Shown: positions 1 to 6,366 of the stretch, in pieces | Position numbering within the stretch: the first letter of the stretch is position 1 | Layout of the letters: each line of letters opens with the position of its first letter | DNA from: Actinomycetota bacterium | Lineage (GTDB): Bacteria; Actinomycetota; Actinomycetes; UBA12327 | Assembly (NCBI GenBank): GCA_003529305.1 | Contig: DPWC01000106.1 | Coordinates: forward strand, 1-13,027 | Direction of reading: 5' to 3' | Length of the DNA stretch: 13,027 bases | The notes under the pieces: model-generated | What the model was told of the DNA's origin: nothing | Seen by the model: only the letters and a program-made list of their open reading frames with translations | Databases searched by the model: none | Made by a program: the position numbers and the translations under genes

Positions 1-621
1 GTCGGCGACCCGATGACGCCGGGGGTCACGGTGGGCCCGGTGGTGTCGCGTGCAGCGCAGGCGCGGCTGGAGAAACTTGCCGTTGATTCCGCCGCGGCCG
101 GTGGATCGGTGGTTCAGGTCGGTCGCATTGTTGATCCGGAGGTCGTGGCTCAGGGATATTTCGTGCGGCCGCGGCTAGTCCTTGACCTTCCCGATGATGC
201 ACCCCTGGTGTGTGAGGAACAGTTCGGTCCGTTGGTGCCTATTCAGGTCTATGACGATCTTGACGAAGCCATCACCCGCATCAACAGCACTGAACTCGGA
301 CTAGGGGCGTCGGTGTGGAGTGCTGATGAAGATCGTGCGTTTTCGGTGGCCCGCCGTCTTGAGGCCGGCTTTGTTTTCATCAATACGCACAACCGCACCG
401 GAATGTCACCTCGGGCGCCATTTGGTGGGGTGAAGAAATCGGGCTTCGGACGCGAATACGGCGACGAAGGCTTGTCGGAATACACCCAAAACATCTCACT
501 TCATGCACCAGCGGCCTTCCGGCCCGGTGGTGATGGTGGATCGGCCAATGCCTATCCAGGTACTGCGGAAGTAGTGGCCAAGATCGGCGGGGTGCTCGAC
601 GATCTCATCGCGGGGGACTAA
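1..621 (+). CDS. Aldehyde dehydrogenase, C-terminal part (5' end outside window)
   Basis: The reading frame is open from base 1 and ends with TAA at 619-621, so only about the last 206 residues are present. This is the C-terminal half of an NAD(P)-dependent aldehyde dehydrogenase, which oxidises an aldehyde to a carboxylate in the cytoplasm. Visible family marks are the conserved EEQFGP stretch, followed by LGLGASVWS, the ARRLEAGFVFIN strand and the APFGGVKKSGFGREYG motif that closes the active site and the oligomerisation region. The catalytic cysteine and the Rossmann glycines lie upstream of the window. The substrate cannot be told from this part. The last 30 or so residues, after the SEYTQ segment, form a slightly long tail. 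The gene converges on the Dabb gene with a 29-bp gap and no clear terminator between them. The family call is secure; the role is open. Confidence 0.93.
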   Translation, partial: VGDPMTPGVTVGPVVSRAAQARLEKLAVDSAAAGGSVVQVGRIVDPEVVAQGYFVRPRLVLDLPDDAPLVCEEQFGPLVPIQVYDDLDEAITRINSTELGLGASVWSADEDRAFSVARRLEAGFVFINTHNRTGMSPRAPFGGVKKSGFGREYGDEGLSEYTQNISLHAPAAFRPGGDGGSANAYPGTAEVVAKIGGVLDDLIAGD

Positions 622-650
622 TCAGTCGCCTGCCCGGTGTGCTGCTTTCT

Positions 651-932
651 TCAGGACTCGTAGTCCACGACGACTCGGCTAGTCAGCAGCGGCCGCAGCC
701 ATCCACCGAATTCCACATGAGCCGGGTGCGACTGGTAGCCCTTGAGGTCTTCCACCGACGCATGGGTGGTGGTTAGTGCGAGGTCGTAGGAGACCTCCGA
801 GCCAATGACATCAAGGCCCACGGTCAAGGACTGAATTTGGTCGATGGCCGGTGCAAGTTCCGTAAGGCGCTGCTTAGCTTCGTCTCGATTGCTGGGGTCA
901 GCGAACTTCATCAACACGATGTGAGTGATCAC
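651..932 (-). CDS. Dabb (stress-responsive alpha/beta-barrel) family protein
   Basis: A 93-residue protein with the N-terminal pattern ITHIVLMKF, a central helix rich in charged residues, and a C-terminal RVVVDYES strand. This matches the small dimeric alpha/beta-barrel (Dabb) family, whose members act as dimers and range from stress proteins to small cyclases and ring-modifying enzymes. The start is GTG at 932. It overlaps the TGA of the upstream amidohydrolase gene by 4 bp (GTGA), so the two are very likely translated together from one transcript. There is no transit or membrane segment. The sequence gives no substrate. Coupling to a hydrolase suggests an auxiliary enzyme in the same small catabolic unit, which is inference. 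Confidence 0.82.
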   Translation of the reverse strand: MITHIVLMKFADPSNRDEAKQRLTELAPAIDQIQSLTVGLDVIGSEVSYDLALTTTHASVEDLKGYQSHPAHVEFGGWLRPLLTSRVVVDYES

Positions 933-1570
933 GCGGTCCTCCGCTGGGCGAGATAGTCCAACACTGCTTCTTCTGAAACGACCTCAGCGTACTTCGCCTG
1001 CAAGTCGAACAGGTTGGCCTCGTGGGGCCCGGGGTGACGATCACCGACGGCGTCACGAATGACGATCGGAATGAAACCCATGGACACGGTGTCAACGCCC
1101 GTGGCGCGAATGCATCCTGATGTCGACCAACCAGTGATGATCACGGTGTCGATACCCTGGGAATGCAGAGTGTCGGCAAGGTCCGTTCCCACGAAAGCCG
1201 ACGGGTATTGCTTGGTGACCACGAGTTCACCGGGCTGTGGCTCCAGACCGTCGACCCAATCACCCAGCGGGTTACCCGCTTCGAAGGCCTTGAGCGCAGG
1301 CACCTTTTGGTAGAAGTAACCACCGTTGGCGCCACCTGGTTCGTACTCCACACGCGTCCACACCACGGGGATACCGGTCGCTCTAGCCGCCGCAAGAACG
1401 CGACGCATGGAAGCTGCGGAGTCCTCAACACCGGCGTACAGCGGAGACTCGGGGTCGATGTACGCGCGACAGACATCGACCAGCAGCAACACGGGATGCG
1501 CTCCAAAATCCAGCGACCCATCGAAGGCGCCCTTGTAGTTGGCGGTGACATCACCATGGTCAGTGGCCAC
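929..1570 (-). CDS. Isochorismatase-family cysteine amidohydrolase (N-carbamoylsarcosine amidase-like)
   Basis: A 213-residue cytoplasmic hydrolase. The family's catalytic triad is visible: Asp32 in LLLVDVCRAY, Lys120 in VVTKQYPSAF and the nucleophile Cys153 in GWSTSGCIRATGVD. The STSGCIRAT form is typical of the N-carbamoylsarcosine and maleamate amidase side of the family rather than of nicotinamidases or true isochorismatases, so cleavage of a C-N amide bond is likely. The start is GTG at 1570: a GGGAG site sits 6 bases upstream and the protein begins just before the conserved fold. A much longer reading frame continues upstream on this strand, but it runs antisense across the lyase gene and is not coding. 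The gene is the first of a two-gene unit with the Dabb gene and is divergent from the lyase across 102 bp that carry an inverted repeat. The exact substrate is unknown. Confidence 0.88.
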   Translation of the reverse strand: MATDHGDVTANYKGAFDGSLDFGAHPVLLLVDVCRAYIDPESPLYAGVEDSAASMRRVLAAARATGIPVVWTRVEYEPGGANGGYFYQKVPALKAFEAGNPLGDWVDGLEPQPGELVVTKQYPSAFVGTDLADTLHSQGIDTVIITGWSTSGCIRATGVDTVSMGFIPIVIRDAVGDRHPGPHEANLFDLQAKYAEVVSEEAVLDYLAQRRTA

Positions 1571-1593
1571 GGGAGACTCCCTTCGAGACGCGG

Positions 1594-1610
1594 GTACAGT
1601 GGCAATGTAC
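1594..1610. promoter_or_regulatory. Inverted repeat GTACA-N7-TGTAC between divergent genes
   Basis: A perfect 5-bp inverted repeat, GTACA-gtggcaa-TGTAC (17 bp), lies in the 102-bp divergent gap. It is 24 bp upstream of the amidohydrolase start and 63 bp upstream of the lyase start. The form and place fit a dimeric repressor site that could control both directions. The sequence also supplies weak TAnnnT hexamers on both strands (TACAGT on +, TACATT on -), but no convincing -35 element. No regulator gene is in the window. Confidence 0.45.
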
Positions 1611-1660
1611 ACAGCGGCGGATCGCCTCGGTTGCCCCAGCGGGTGTCCCCAGCGACCGCG

Positions 1661-1667
1661 AAGGAGG
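1661..1667 (+). promoter_or_regulatory. Ribosome binding site that fixes the lyase start
   Basis: AAGGAGG lies 5 bases upstream of the ATG at 1673. This strong site, and the fact that the conserved fold begins at once (VQVVEVSARDGLQ), rules out the 170-codon upstream extension, which runs antisense to the amidohydrolase gene. Confidence 0.85.
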
Positions 1668-1672
1668 GCTCT

Positions 1673-2587
1673 ATGGCGCGCGTTCAGGTCGTTGAAGTCT
1701 CCGCTCGGGACGGACTCCAGAACGATCCAGCCTTCTTGACCACCGAGCAAAAAGTCGAGCTGATTCAACGCACCATCGCCGCGGGTATTGACCGCGCCGA
1801 AGTGGCCTCGTTCGCCAACCCCAAAGCCGTGCCTCAGATGGCCGATGCGGAAGCGGTCCTGGAGGGATTGGGAACGATCGAGGGGTTTTCGTCCATCGGC
1901 CTTGTGCTCAACACCAAGGGCTTCCACCGTGCAGCGGCGACCAATGTCACAGAGATCAACATCGTGGTCGTCAGCACTGACACCTTCAGCCAGCGCAATC
2001 AACGAATGGACACCATCGACGCGCTGGCGGTGCTCGATGAGGTAGTGCCGTTGGCAAAGGCAGCAGGAATTGCGCCGACGGTGACTCTGGCTGCCAGCTT
2101 CGGGTGCCCCTTTGAGGGGGAAGTGCCGCTGGAGCGCACGCAGATGCTTGTCGAGCGGGCGATGAATTACGGCGTCGTCGAAATTGCCTTGGCGGACACG
2201 ATTGGTGTGGCGGTGCCGGCTGATGTCAAACGCCGTTTTGAATCCGCCGCGCAGATCACCGGCGGACAAGTGCCACTTCGGGCGCATTTTCACAACACCC
2301 GCAATACCGGCTACGCCAATGCGTTGGCAGCGGTGGAAGCCGGGGTTAGCGTGCTGGATGCCAGTTTGGCCGGCATCGGTGGTTGCCCGTTTGCACCCAA
2401 GGCCACCGGCAACATTGCGACCGAGGATCTGGTCTACGCACTGGATCGCAGCGGTATTGAGACGGGCATTGATCTGCCGAAATTGCTCGAAGCCAGTGAG
2501 TGGCTTGAGGGAGTTCTTGATCGCCGGACGCCGTCATTGGTGAGCAAGGCAGGCCTGTTCCCACCAGCCGAACTGACGACGTCATAA
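1673..2587 (+). CDS. HMG-CoA lyase-type enzyme (HMGL-like TIM barrel)
   Basis: A 304-residue metal-dependent lyase of the HMG-CoA lyase/re-citrate synthase superfamily. HMG-CoA lyase splits 3-hydroxy-3-methylglutaryl-CoA to acetoacetate and acetyl-CoA in leucine breakdown. Visible residues are Arg12-Asp13 in VSARDGLQND (substrate and metal), the EVASFANPKAVPQMAD loop, the metal pair His205/His207 in AHFHNTRNTGYAN, the catalytic Cys238 in SLAGIGGCPFA, and Asn247 in TGNIATEDLVY. The metal pair is followed by Asn208, where many lyases have Asp; this HNTR form is known to me from other bacterial HMGL-like proteins, so it does not argue against activity. Length is normal for bacterial enzymes. The gene ends just before a perfect hairpin. 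It could equally act on a related hydroxyacyl-CoA, since no leucine-pathway carboxylase lies beside it. Confidence 0.88.
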   Translation: MARVQVVEVSARDGLQNDPAFLTTEQKVELIQRTIAAGIDRAEVASFANPKAVPQMADAEAVLEGLGTIEGFSSIGLVLNTKGFHRAAATNVTEINIVVVSTDTFSQRNQRMDTIDALAVLDEVVPLAKAAGIAPTVTLAASFGCPFEGEVPLERTQMLVERAMNYGVVEIALADTIGVAVPADVKRRFESAAQITGGQVPLRAHFHNTRNTGYANALAAVEAGVSVLDASLAGIGGCPFAPKATGNIATEDLVYALDRSGIETGIDLPKLLEASEWLEGVLDRRTPSLVSKAGLFPPAELTTS

Positions 2588-2590
2588 CGA

Positions 2591-2618
2591 CGAACGGCGC
2601 CCCGAAGGGCGCCGTTCG
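2591..2618. terminator. Perfect 12-bp hairpin between convergent genes
   Basis: Arms at 2591-2602 and 2607-2618 pair perfectly (CGAACGGCGCCC with GGGCGCCGTTCG) around a CGAA tetraloop. The hairpin begins 4 bases after the lyase stop and lies between genes that converge. It has no T tract on either side, which is common for terminators in high-GC actinobacteria. It probably stops transcription from both sides. Confidence 0.75.
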
Positions 2619-2654
2619 CGGACAGATGGTGATCTTCGCGGACAGATGGTGATC
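2615..2654. repeat. 20-bp perfect tandem duplication
   Basis: A 20-bp unit (TTCGCGGACAGATGGTGATC) occurs twice head to tail, at 2615-2634 and 2635-2654. The first copy overlaps the right arm of the terminator hairpin. The second copy overlaps the first two bases (+ strand) of the complement of the TGA stop of the minus-strand gene (2653-2655). It looks like a recent slippage or duplication event. Confidence 0.9.
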
Positions 2655-3483
2655 AGTGGCCGCGAGGCGGTCCAAACGACGGTGCTGTGAAGTCAGCAGG
2701 TACCTGATCTGGGTTCACGACATCGTTGGTCTCGAGCTGTGCTCTGAGCAACTCTGAGGTCCAGTCGCCGACGAGCGGCGTAATCAGGTTCCACACGGGG
2801 TCGATCTCGCGGTTGAAGATCATGGCGCGGTTGGCCAGGTCGCGATCTGCGACATCGGTGTCCTTGATGGAGTCCAGCACTTCTTGCGGTAGCCCTTCAT
2901 CAAGCAGTTGGAACCACCAGTTCAGGTAGGCCTGAACATGCTTGTCCTTGGCTGGGTACTTATCAGCGTGAACGCGATAGGCGAGCATCCACTGGGACAT
3001 GATCGAGCGCTGCCGTGGGCTCAAGGCTGCTTCAGACAAGCCGTCTGAGGATTTGCCAGCCTCAAACTCCTCGTTGAGATGACCGAAGACATAGTCCATA
3101 TAGGCGCGGTGCGAGCCCAAGTCAACCCGCGGCAGCAGGTCGAGGTGGAACGCGTAGAAGGGCTCGCTGTAGACCGAGTCGAAGGTCCAGTGCGGAATGG
3201 GCGAAGCGTGATCGGTGAAGGCGAACACCATGTGGCTGTCCAGCAGGAATGGCGCCGGCGCGCCAGGTGGCTGAATGGTTGCCGTAATGCCGTGATACAC
3301 GACCTTGCGCACCAGTCCGTCACCAACAAGCACCCGAGTCTCCCCGAGGTAAGACTCATCACGGGGGGACTTGATGGTGAAGAACGGTCCGCCCTGCTCA
3401 TCGTGCAACTCGGTCATCCCTTGACGGGACTTGATCTGCTCGAACTTATCGAGGTTGAGCTTTTGAGCCCAGCGCTCACTCAT
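2653..3483 (-). CDS. RCC reductase-like / bilin reductase-fold protein, subtype A (copy A1)
   Basis: A 276-residue soluble protein, clearly a paralogue of the gene at 8732-9490. Shared marks are DSHMVFAFTDHASPIPHWTFDSV (D-HM-F-FT--SP-PH-T-DSV), AFHLDLLPRVDL, YMDYVFG, LSPRQRSIMSQWML and DPVW. The order of elements (P-x-F/W-x-x-acid, then a beta strand ending in DL, a Y-rich helix, a Ser-Pro/Gln turn, then a C-terminal helix pair with RD--L) follows plant red chlorophyll catabolite reductase as I remember it, so I place it in the ferredoxin-dependent bilin reductase superfamily. Asp102 falls where plant RCCR has its substrate-binding Glu154. The start is ATG 3483 with GAAGGG 6 bases upstream. 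The gene follows the Rieske oxygenase by 30 bp on the same strand, so the two are probably one transcript. The tail after residue 250 is low in structure. Subtype A is more distant from RCCR than subtype B; the substrate is unknown. Confidence 0.6.
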   Translation of the reverse strand: MSERWAQKLNLDKFEQIKSRQGMTELHDEQGGPFFTIKSPRDESYLGETRVLVGDGLVRKVVYHGITATIQPPGAPAPFLLDSHMVFAFTDHASPIPHWTFDSVYSEPFYAFHLDLLPRVDLGSHRAYMDYVFGHLNEEFEAGKSSDGLSEAALSPRQRSIMSQWMLAYRVHADKYPAKDKHVQAYLNWWFQLLDEGLPQEVLDSIKDTDVADRDLANRAMIFNREIDPVWNLITPLVGDWTSELLRAQLETNDVVNPDQVPADFTAPSFGPPRGH

Positions 3484-3513
3484 GACATGCCCTTCGCGGG
3501 ATAGGAAGGAAGA

Positions 3514-4731
3514 TCAGGCTTTGGCCTGAGCCTCTTCGATTTCGTAGGCAGTCTTGCCGCCACGGGTATTGGAGTCACCAGTGTTGGCGAGGAAGCCTTG
3601 GGACCGCACCTCTTTGCTGATCCAGGCATTAGCCAGTTCGGGGTTCTCGCGGCGAGCTGGTGACGGGATGACCACATAGGTATCGCGCGGGCCGTCGCCG
3701 ACGATCTGGTGCATGTCCACGCCCCAGCCCATGTCCAGCAACTCGTTGCGACGACGACGGTAGGTGGTCTGCAGGATGTCGGAGCGAATGTGGAGTTCGT
3801 CCGAAAGCTGGTAGGGCAGGATCTCGGGGCGCTGCTTGGAGATCACATCATCGTCCTGCTTGAAGATGTCCTGAACCCGTCGGTGGGTGTCGCGGTCGGC
3901 CCATTCCTGCTTCACAAAGCTGCGCAGAGCGATGTATAGGGACCGGGTGCGGTGCTCATCGATCGGCACATGAGCATCAATCAGGATCATGGTGCCCACC
4001 GGCAGCGGAACGGTGAGGAAGTTGATGTTGGGCAGGTAGTAGCCCGCCTTCACATTGGTCAGCAGCGGCTTGTCGCCCACCTTGCGCTTGTAGCGCAGCT
4101 TGAACAGCTGACCCCAGACACCCTTGAGGTTTCGCGGCGGCGCCTTCAGCTGAATGCTGGCCAGGCCCGACCACGGCGTGGTGGTGACATCAAAGTCCGG
4201 AACGGAGGGGTCCTCAATGTTGCCAAAGCGCGAGCCGTGCACGAAGGCAGCGTGGGAGGGGTCCATTCCATTCTCAAGCGCTCGTTCGTAGCTGACATTC
4301 CAGTAGTAGCTGCCCTGTACGCGTCGGTACTGCGGGTCTTCAAGTTCGGGAATGTCCGGAATGGGTGGGCGCTCCTCCTCGGGCAGATCGCCGAGGTAGG
4401 TCCACACATAGCCGTACTTCTCAACGACGGGGTAGGAGTCGACGCGGGCCTTGGCAGGGATGTTGCGCTGGGGTTGCGCCGGGATGCGGGTGCAACCGCC
4501 GTCGCCGCCGTACTCCCACCCGTGATACGGGCAGATCACCGAGTCCTTGTCCTCAGTGAGCCAGCCCTCAGACAACGGGCCGCCTCGGTGGATGCACAGG
4601 TCGCTGAGGCAGTGAACCTCGCCCTTGCTGTCCCGCCACAACACGAAGCGCTGGCCGACGGCCTGCATCCCCATGACTTTTTGAGTGACATTGTCACTGA
4701 ACTCAACGGGCCACCAGAAGTTCTTCAGCAC
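3514..4731 (-). CDS. Rieske non-heme iron oxygenase, pheophorbide a oxygenase-like
   Basis: A 405-residue oxygenase component. The N-terminal Rieske domain has Cys46-x-His48 (CIHRG) and Cys67-x-x-His70 (CPYHGW), which bind the 2Fe-2S cluster. The catalytic domain has Asp157, His160 and His165 in ENGMDPSHAAFVH, and a likely third iron ligand at Asp293 in a KQDDD segment. The N-terminal NFWWPVEF, the R/K-IP-Q motif after the Rieske domain and the ENxMDPxH form resemble the PaO/CAO/Tic55 and vanillate demethylase groups, rather than the benzoate/naphthalene alpha subunits that need a beta partner. The C-terminal CxxC and membrane helices of plant PaO are absent, so this enzyme should be soluble. 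The start is GTG 4731, giving a normal N-terminus; AAGGA lies 10 bases upstream. Electrons would come from a ferredoxin/reductase that is not in the window. An RCCR-like gene follows directly. The PaO-like substrate class is inference; the oxygenase call is secure. Confidence 0.85.
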   Translation of the reverse strand: MLKNFWWPVEFSDNVTQKVMGMQAVGQRFVLWRDSKGEVHCLSDLCIHRGGPLSEGWLTEDKDSVICPYHGWEYGGDGGCTRIPAQPQRNIPAKARVDSYPVVEKYGYVWTYLGDLPEEERPPIPDIPELEDPQYRRVQGSYYWNVSYERALENGMDPSHAAFVHGSRFGNIEDPSVPDFDVTTTPWSGLASIQLKAPPRNLKGVWGQLFKLRYKRKVGDKPLLTNVKAGYYLPNINFLTVPLPVGTMILIDAHVPIDEHRTRSLYIALRSFVKQEWADRDTHRRVQDIFKQDDDVISKQRPEILPYQLSDELHIRSDILQTTYRRRRNELLDMGWGVDMHQIVGDGPRDTYVVIPSPARRENPELANAWISKEVRSQGFLANTGDSNTRGGKTAYEIEEAQAKA

Positions 4732-4774
4732 GGTGCATCCATCCTTTTGCCTGCCCCGTGCTGCCGGTTCAGCA

Positions 4775-4828
4775 GCCGGGAAGCGGTCTTGGGCCGGGAG
4801 GTCCCGGCTTGCCCATGCTAGGCCGGGA
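4775..4828 (-). promoter_or_regulatory. Leader of the Rieske gene with competing hairpin arms
   Basis: The 164-bp gap upstream of the Rieske gene contains the 7-mer GCCGGGA three times (4775-4781, 4793-4799, 4822-4828) and its complement TCCCGGC once (4802-4808). TCCCGGC can pair with the copy on its left only across 2 bases, or with the one at 4822-4828 across a 13-base loop, so the pairings exclude each other. This could be an attenuator-like leader or simply GC-rich spacer. No known riboswitch pattern is recognised. Confidence 0.3.
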
Positions 4829-4862
4829 GCCCCAAGGGCGCACCCGGACTAGCCCGAGTTGT

Positions 4863-4891
4863 CCCGTTCCTCCGCTAGGCGGAGGAACGGG
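4863..4891 (-). terminator. 13-bp hairpin just downstream of the flavoprotein gene
   Basis: Arms at 4863-4875 and 4879-4891 pair perfectly (CCCGTTCCTCCGC with GCGGAGGAACGGG) around a TAG loop. The hairpin starts 4 bases past the TAA of the acyl-CoA dehydrogenase-like gene as read on the minus strand. No T tract follows. It probably ends or thins out transcription before the Rieske gene, which would then need its own promoter in 4732-4862 or rely on read-through. Confidence 0.65.
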
Positions 4892-4895
4892 GTAT

Positions 4896-6179
4896 TTAGT
4901 CCTTCTTCTTCAGGCTGGCCTGCATGCCCGACCAGCCTGCCCCCGTGGTGATCTGCTTGGCAACATCAAGTTTTCCGCGCTCGGCGGGGAACGCCTGCAC
5001 CAGCCCCATAGCGGCATCGCGTAGCGAACGGCCGATCTCGTTGTCCATTAGCGCGCCACTGGTGCCACACATCTTGAGAGCGTTGGCCACCACTTCGAAA
5101 GCTCGCTCGCACACGGTGCCCTTGGTCAGTCGCCAGTTTCGCGCGACATCCGAGTTGGGTAGCAACGGCGGCTCACTGGTCTCTAGATCGATCTGGCGGC
5201 GCAGCCACATGTGCACATCTTCGAGCTTCTGCTCGGTCTCGCCGATGAGGATCTGGTGCATGGGGCTGCTGGCGATGGGAGCACCGGTGTCACCGAATTT
5301 CATCTCCATGGTGCGGTTCAGCGCGTATTCGTAGGCATTGCGCGCCACACCGGCGTAGATGGCGGCGATGGCCACCTGGTTGCCGACCCAGGTTCCGCGG
5401 GCCACTTGGGTGGCGCGCTGGAAGCCGCCGTGGATCGTCAGGGTCATGTCATCAGGAACGAAGGCGTTCTCCAGTTTGGCGCCATCATTGTCAGAGGCGC
5501 GCATCCCGAGGCCGTTCCAACTCATCCGCGGACCCACACCCTCGGCGTTGCGATCAACGAGGAACAGCGCCAGACCATTCAGATCGGTCGCACCTTCCAC
5601 GATTGCGGTCACGAGGTAGTAGTCGGCCGTGTGCGAAAGGCAACCGAAGGACTTAGTTCCGTTGAGGACCCAGCCACCGTCTACCTTCTTGGCCTCCGTC
5701 TGGATGACGACATTGGCCGTTTCCGCCTTGACCGATTCGCTAGCGAAGTTGCCGATCCATTTGCGATCAGTGCCCATGAAGCGCAGCACCTTCTCGCCAA
5801 ATGCTCGAACGGTGGGGACTTCTTCCTCGGTGTAGAGACCGGCGTCGATCGCCCCTAGAGGCAACATGCCTCGGGAGGATGACGAATTGTGGAAGAAGTA
5901 CGCCAGTGCTGTGGAAGCACAGGCGGTACCCATGGCGTAGGTGGCACCGCACAAGTCGCGCAGGGTTCCGCCCATGCCGCCGTATTCGGTGGGGATCACT
6001 AAGCCGAGCAGGCCGGAGTCTGCAATGGCCTTGGCGTTGGCTGGTGAGAATTTGCCTGAGGCATCGGATTCGGCCGCGTTCTCGCGCAGAGTTGGCAGCA
6101 CACTCTCGACGACCGCCGCGCGCTCGCGTTCGGCATCGGTCATGCGGTCGAGAATGCGTTCGGCGATCAACTGCGTCAT
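4896..6179 (-). CDS. Acyl-CoA dehydrogenase-like flavoprotein with altered active-site region
   Basis: A 427-residue member of the acyl-CoA dehydrogenase fold. Marks are the N-terminal helical domain with SGLLGLVIPTEYGGMGG, a middle beta domain with VLNGTKSFGCLSHTADYYLV and the C-terminal helical domain with CGTSGALMDNEIGRSLRDA. The usual end of this family, an RD-x-x-x-x-x-IYEGT segment that carries the catalytic Glu of many members, is replaced by RDAAMGLVQAFPAER (residues 388-401). This suggests a non-standard member, for instance a flavin-dependent oxidoreductase or monooxygenase that is not a beta-oxidation enzyme. The start is ATG 6179 with AGGAG 5 bases upstream; a 35-codon extension upstream is unlikely because it covers the operator-like repeats. 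It is divergent from the SnoaL-like gene and lies upstream of the Rieske gene, so a supporting role in the same pathway is possible. Confidence 0.82.
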   Translation of the reverse strand: MTQLIAERILDRMTDAERERAAVVESVLPTLRENAAESDASGKFSPANAKAIADSGLLGLVIPTEYGGMGGTLRDLCGATYAMGTACASTALAYFFHNSSSSRGMLPLGAIDAGLYTEEEVPTVRAFGEKVLRFMGTDRKWIGNFASESVKAETANVVIQTEAKKVDGGWVLNGTKSFGCLSHTADYYLVTAIVEGATDLNGLALFLVDRNAEGVGPRMSWNGLGMRASDNDGAKLENAFVPDDMTLTIHGGFQRATQVARGTWVGNQVAIAAIYAGVARNAYEYALNRTMEMKFGDTGAPIASSPMHQILIGETEQKLEDVHMWLRRQIDLETSEPPLLPNSDVARNWRLTKGTVCERAFEVVANALKMCGTSGALMDNEIGRSLRDAAMGLVQAFPAERGKLDVAKQITTGAGWSGMQASLKKKD

Positions 6180-6227
6180 GGATGCTCCTGGCGAAACGGT
6201 CGGACGGCGGATATCGGCGAACTTCAA

Positions 6228-6293
6228 CCAGACCAAAGTCTGGCCCCGATAGTGGACTCTAGGGTGGGTCTTCCCTAGGGCCATTGGGCCCTA
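6228..6293. promoter_or_regulatory. Cluster of three inverted repeats in a divergent promoter region
   Basis: Within 66 bp of the 187-bp gap between the flavoprotein and SnoaL-like genes lie three perfect inverted repeats: CCAGAC-N4-GTCTGG (6228-6243), CTAGGG-N8-CCCTAG (6259-6278) and TAGGGCC-N4-GGCCCTA (6276-6293). The last two overlap in the palindrome CCCTAGGG (6273-6280), so the half-site CCCTA/TAGGG appears several times. This looks like an array of operators for one or two dimeric regulators that control both genes. I cannot assign -10 and -35 boxes with confidence. Confidence 0.55.
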
Positions 6294-6366
6294 CTGTCTC
6301 TCGAGCGGCGCTCCGGTGCCGGGGAGCAGCGCTGTCAGATCTTGTTGGGTGCGTGAGAGGCCAAAG

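Noticed and set aside
1163..1672. Open frame extending the lyase upstream by 170 codons
   Set aside because: It is antisense to the amidohydrolase gene, has no conserved pattern, and the ATG at 1673 has an AAGGAGG site.
1571..2293. Open frame extending the amidohydrolase upstream by about 240 codons
   Set aside because: It runs antisense across the whole first part of the lyase gene and has no family pattern; the GTG at 1570 has a good ribosome site and starts just before the conserved fold.
3952..4821. 289-codon plus-strand frame over the Rieske gene
   Set aside because: It mirrors the codon pattern of the minus-strand oxygenase, whose motifs are clear; GC-rich genes often leave long antisense frames.
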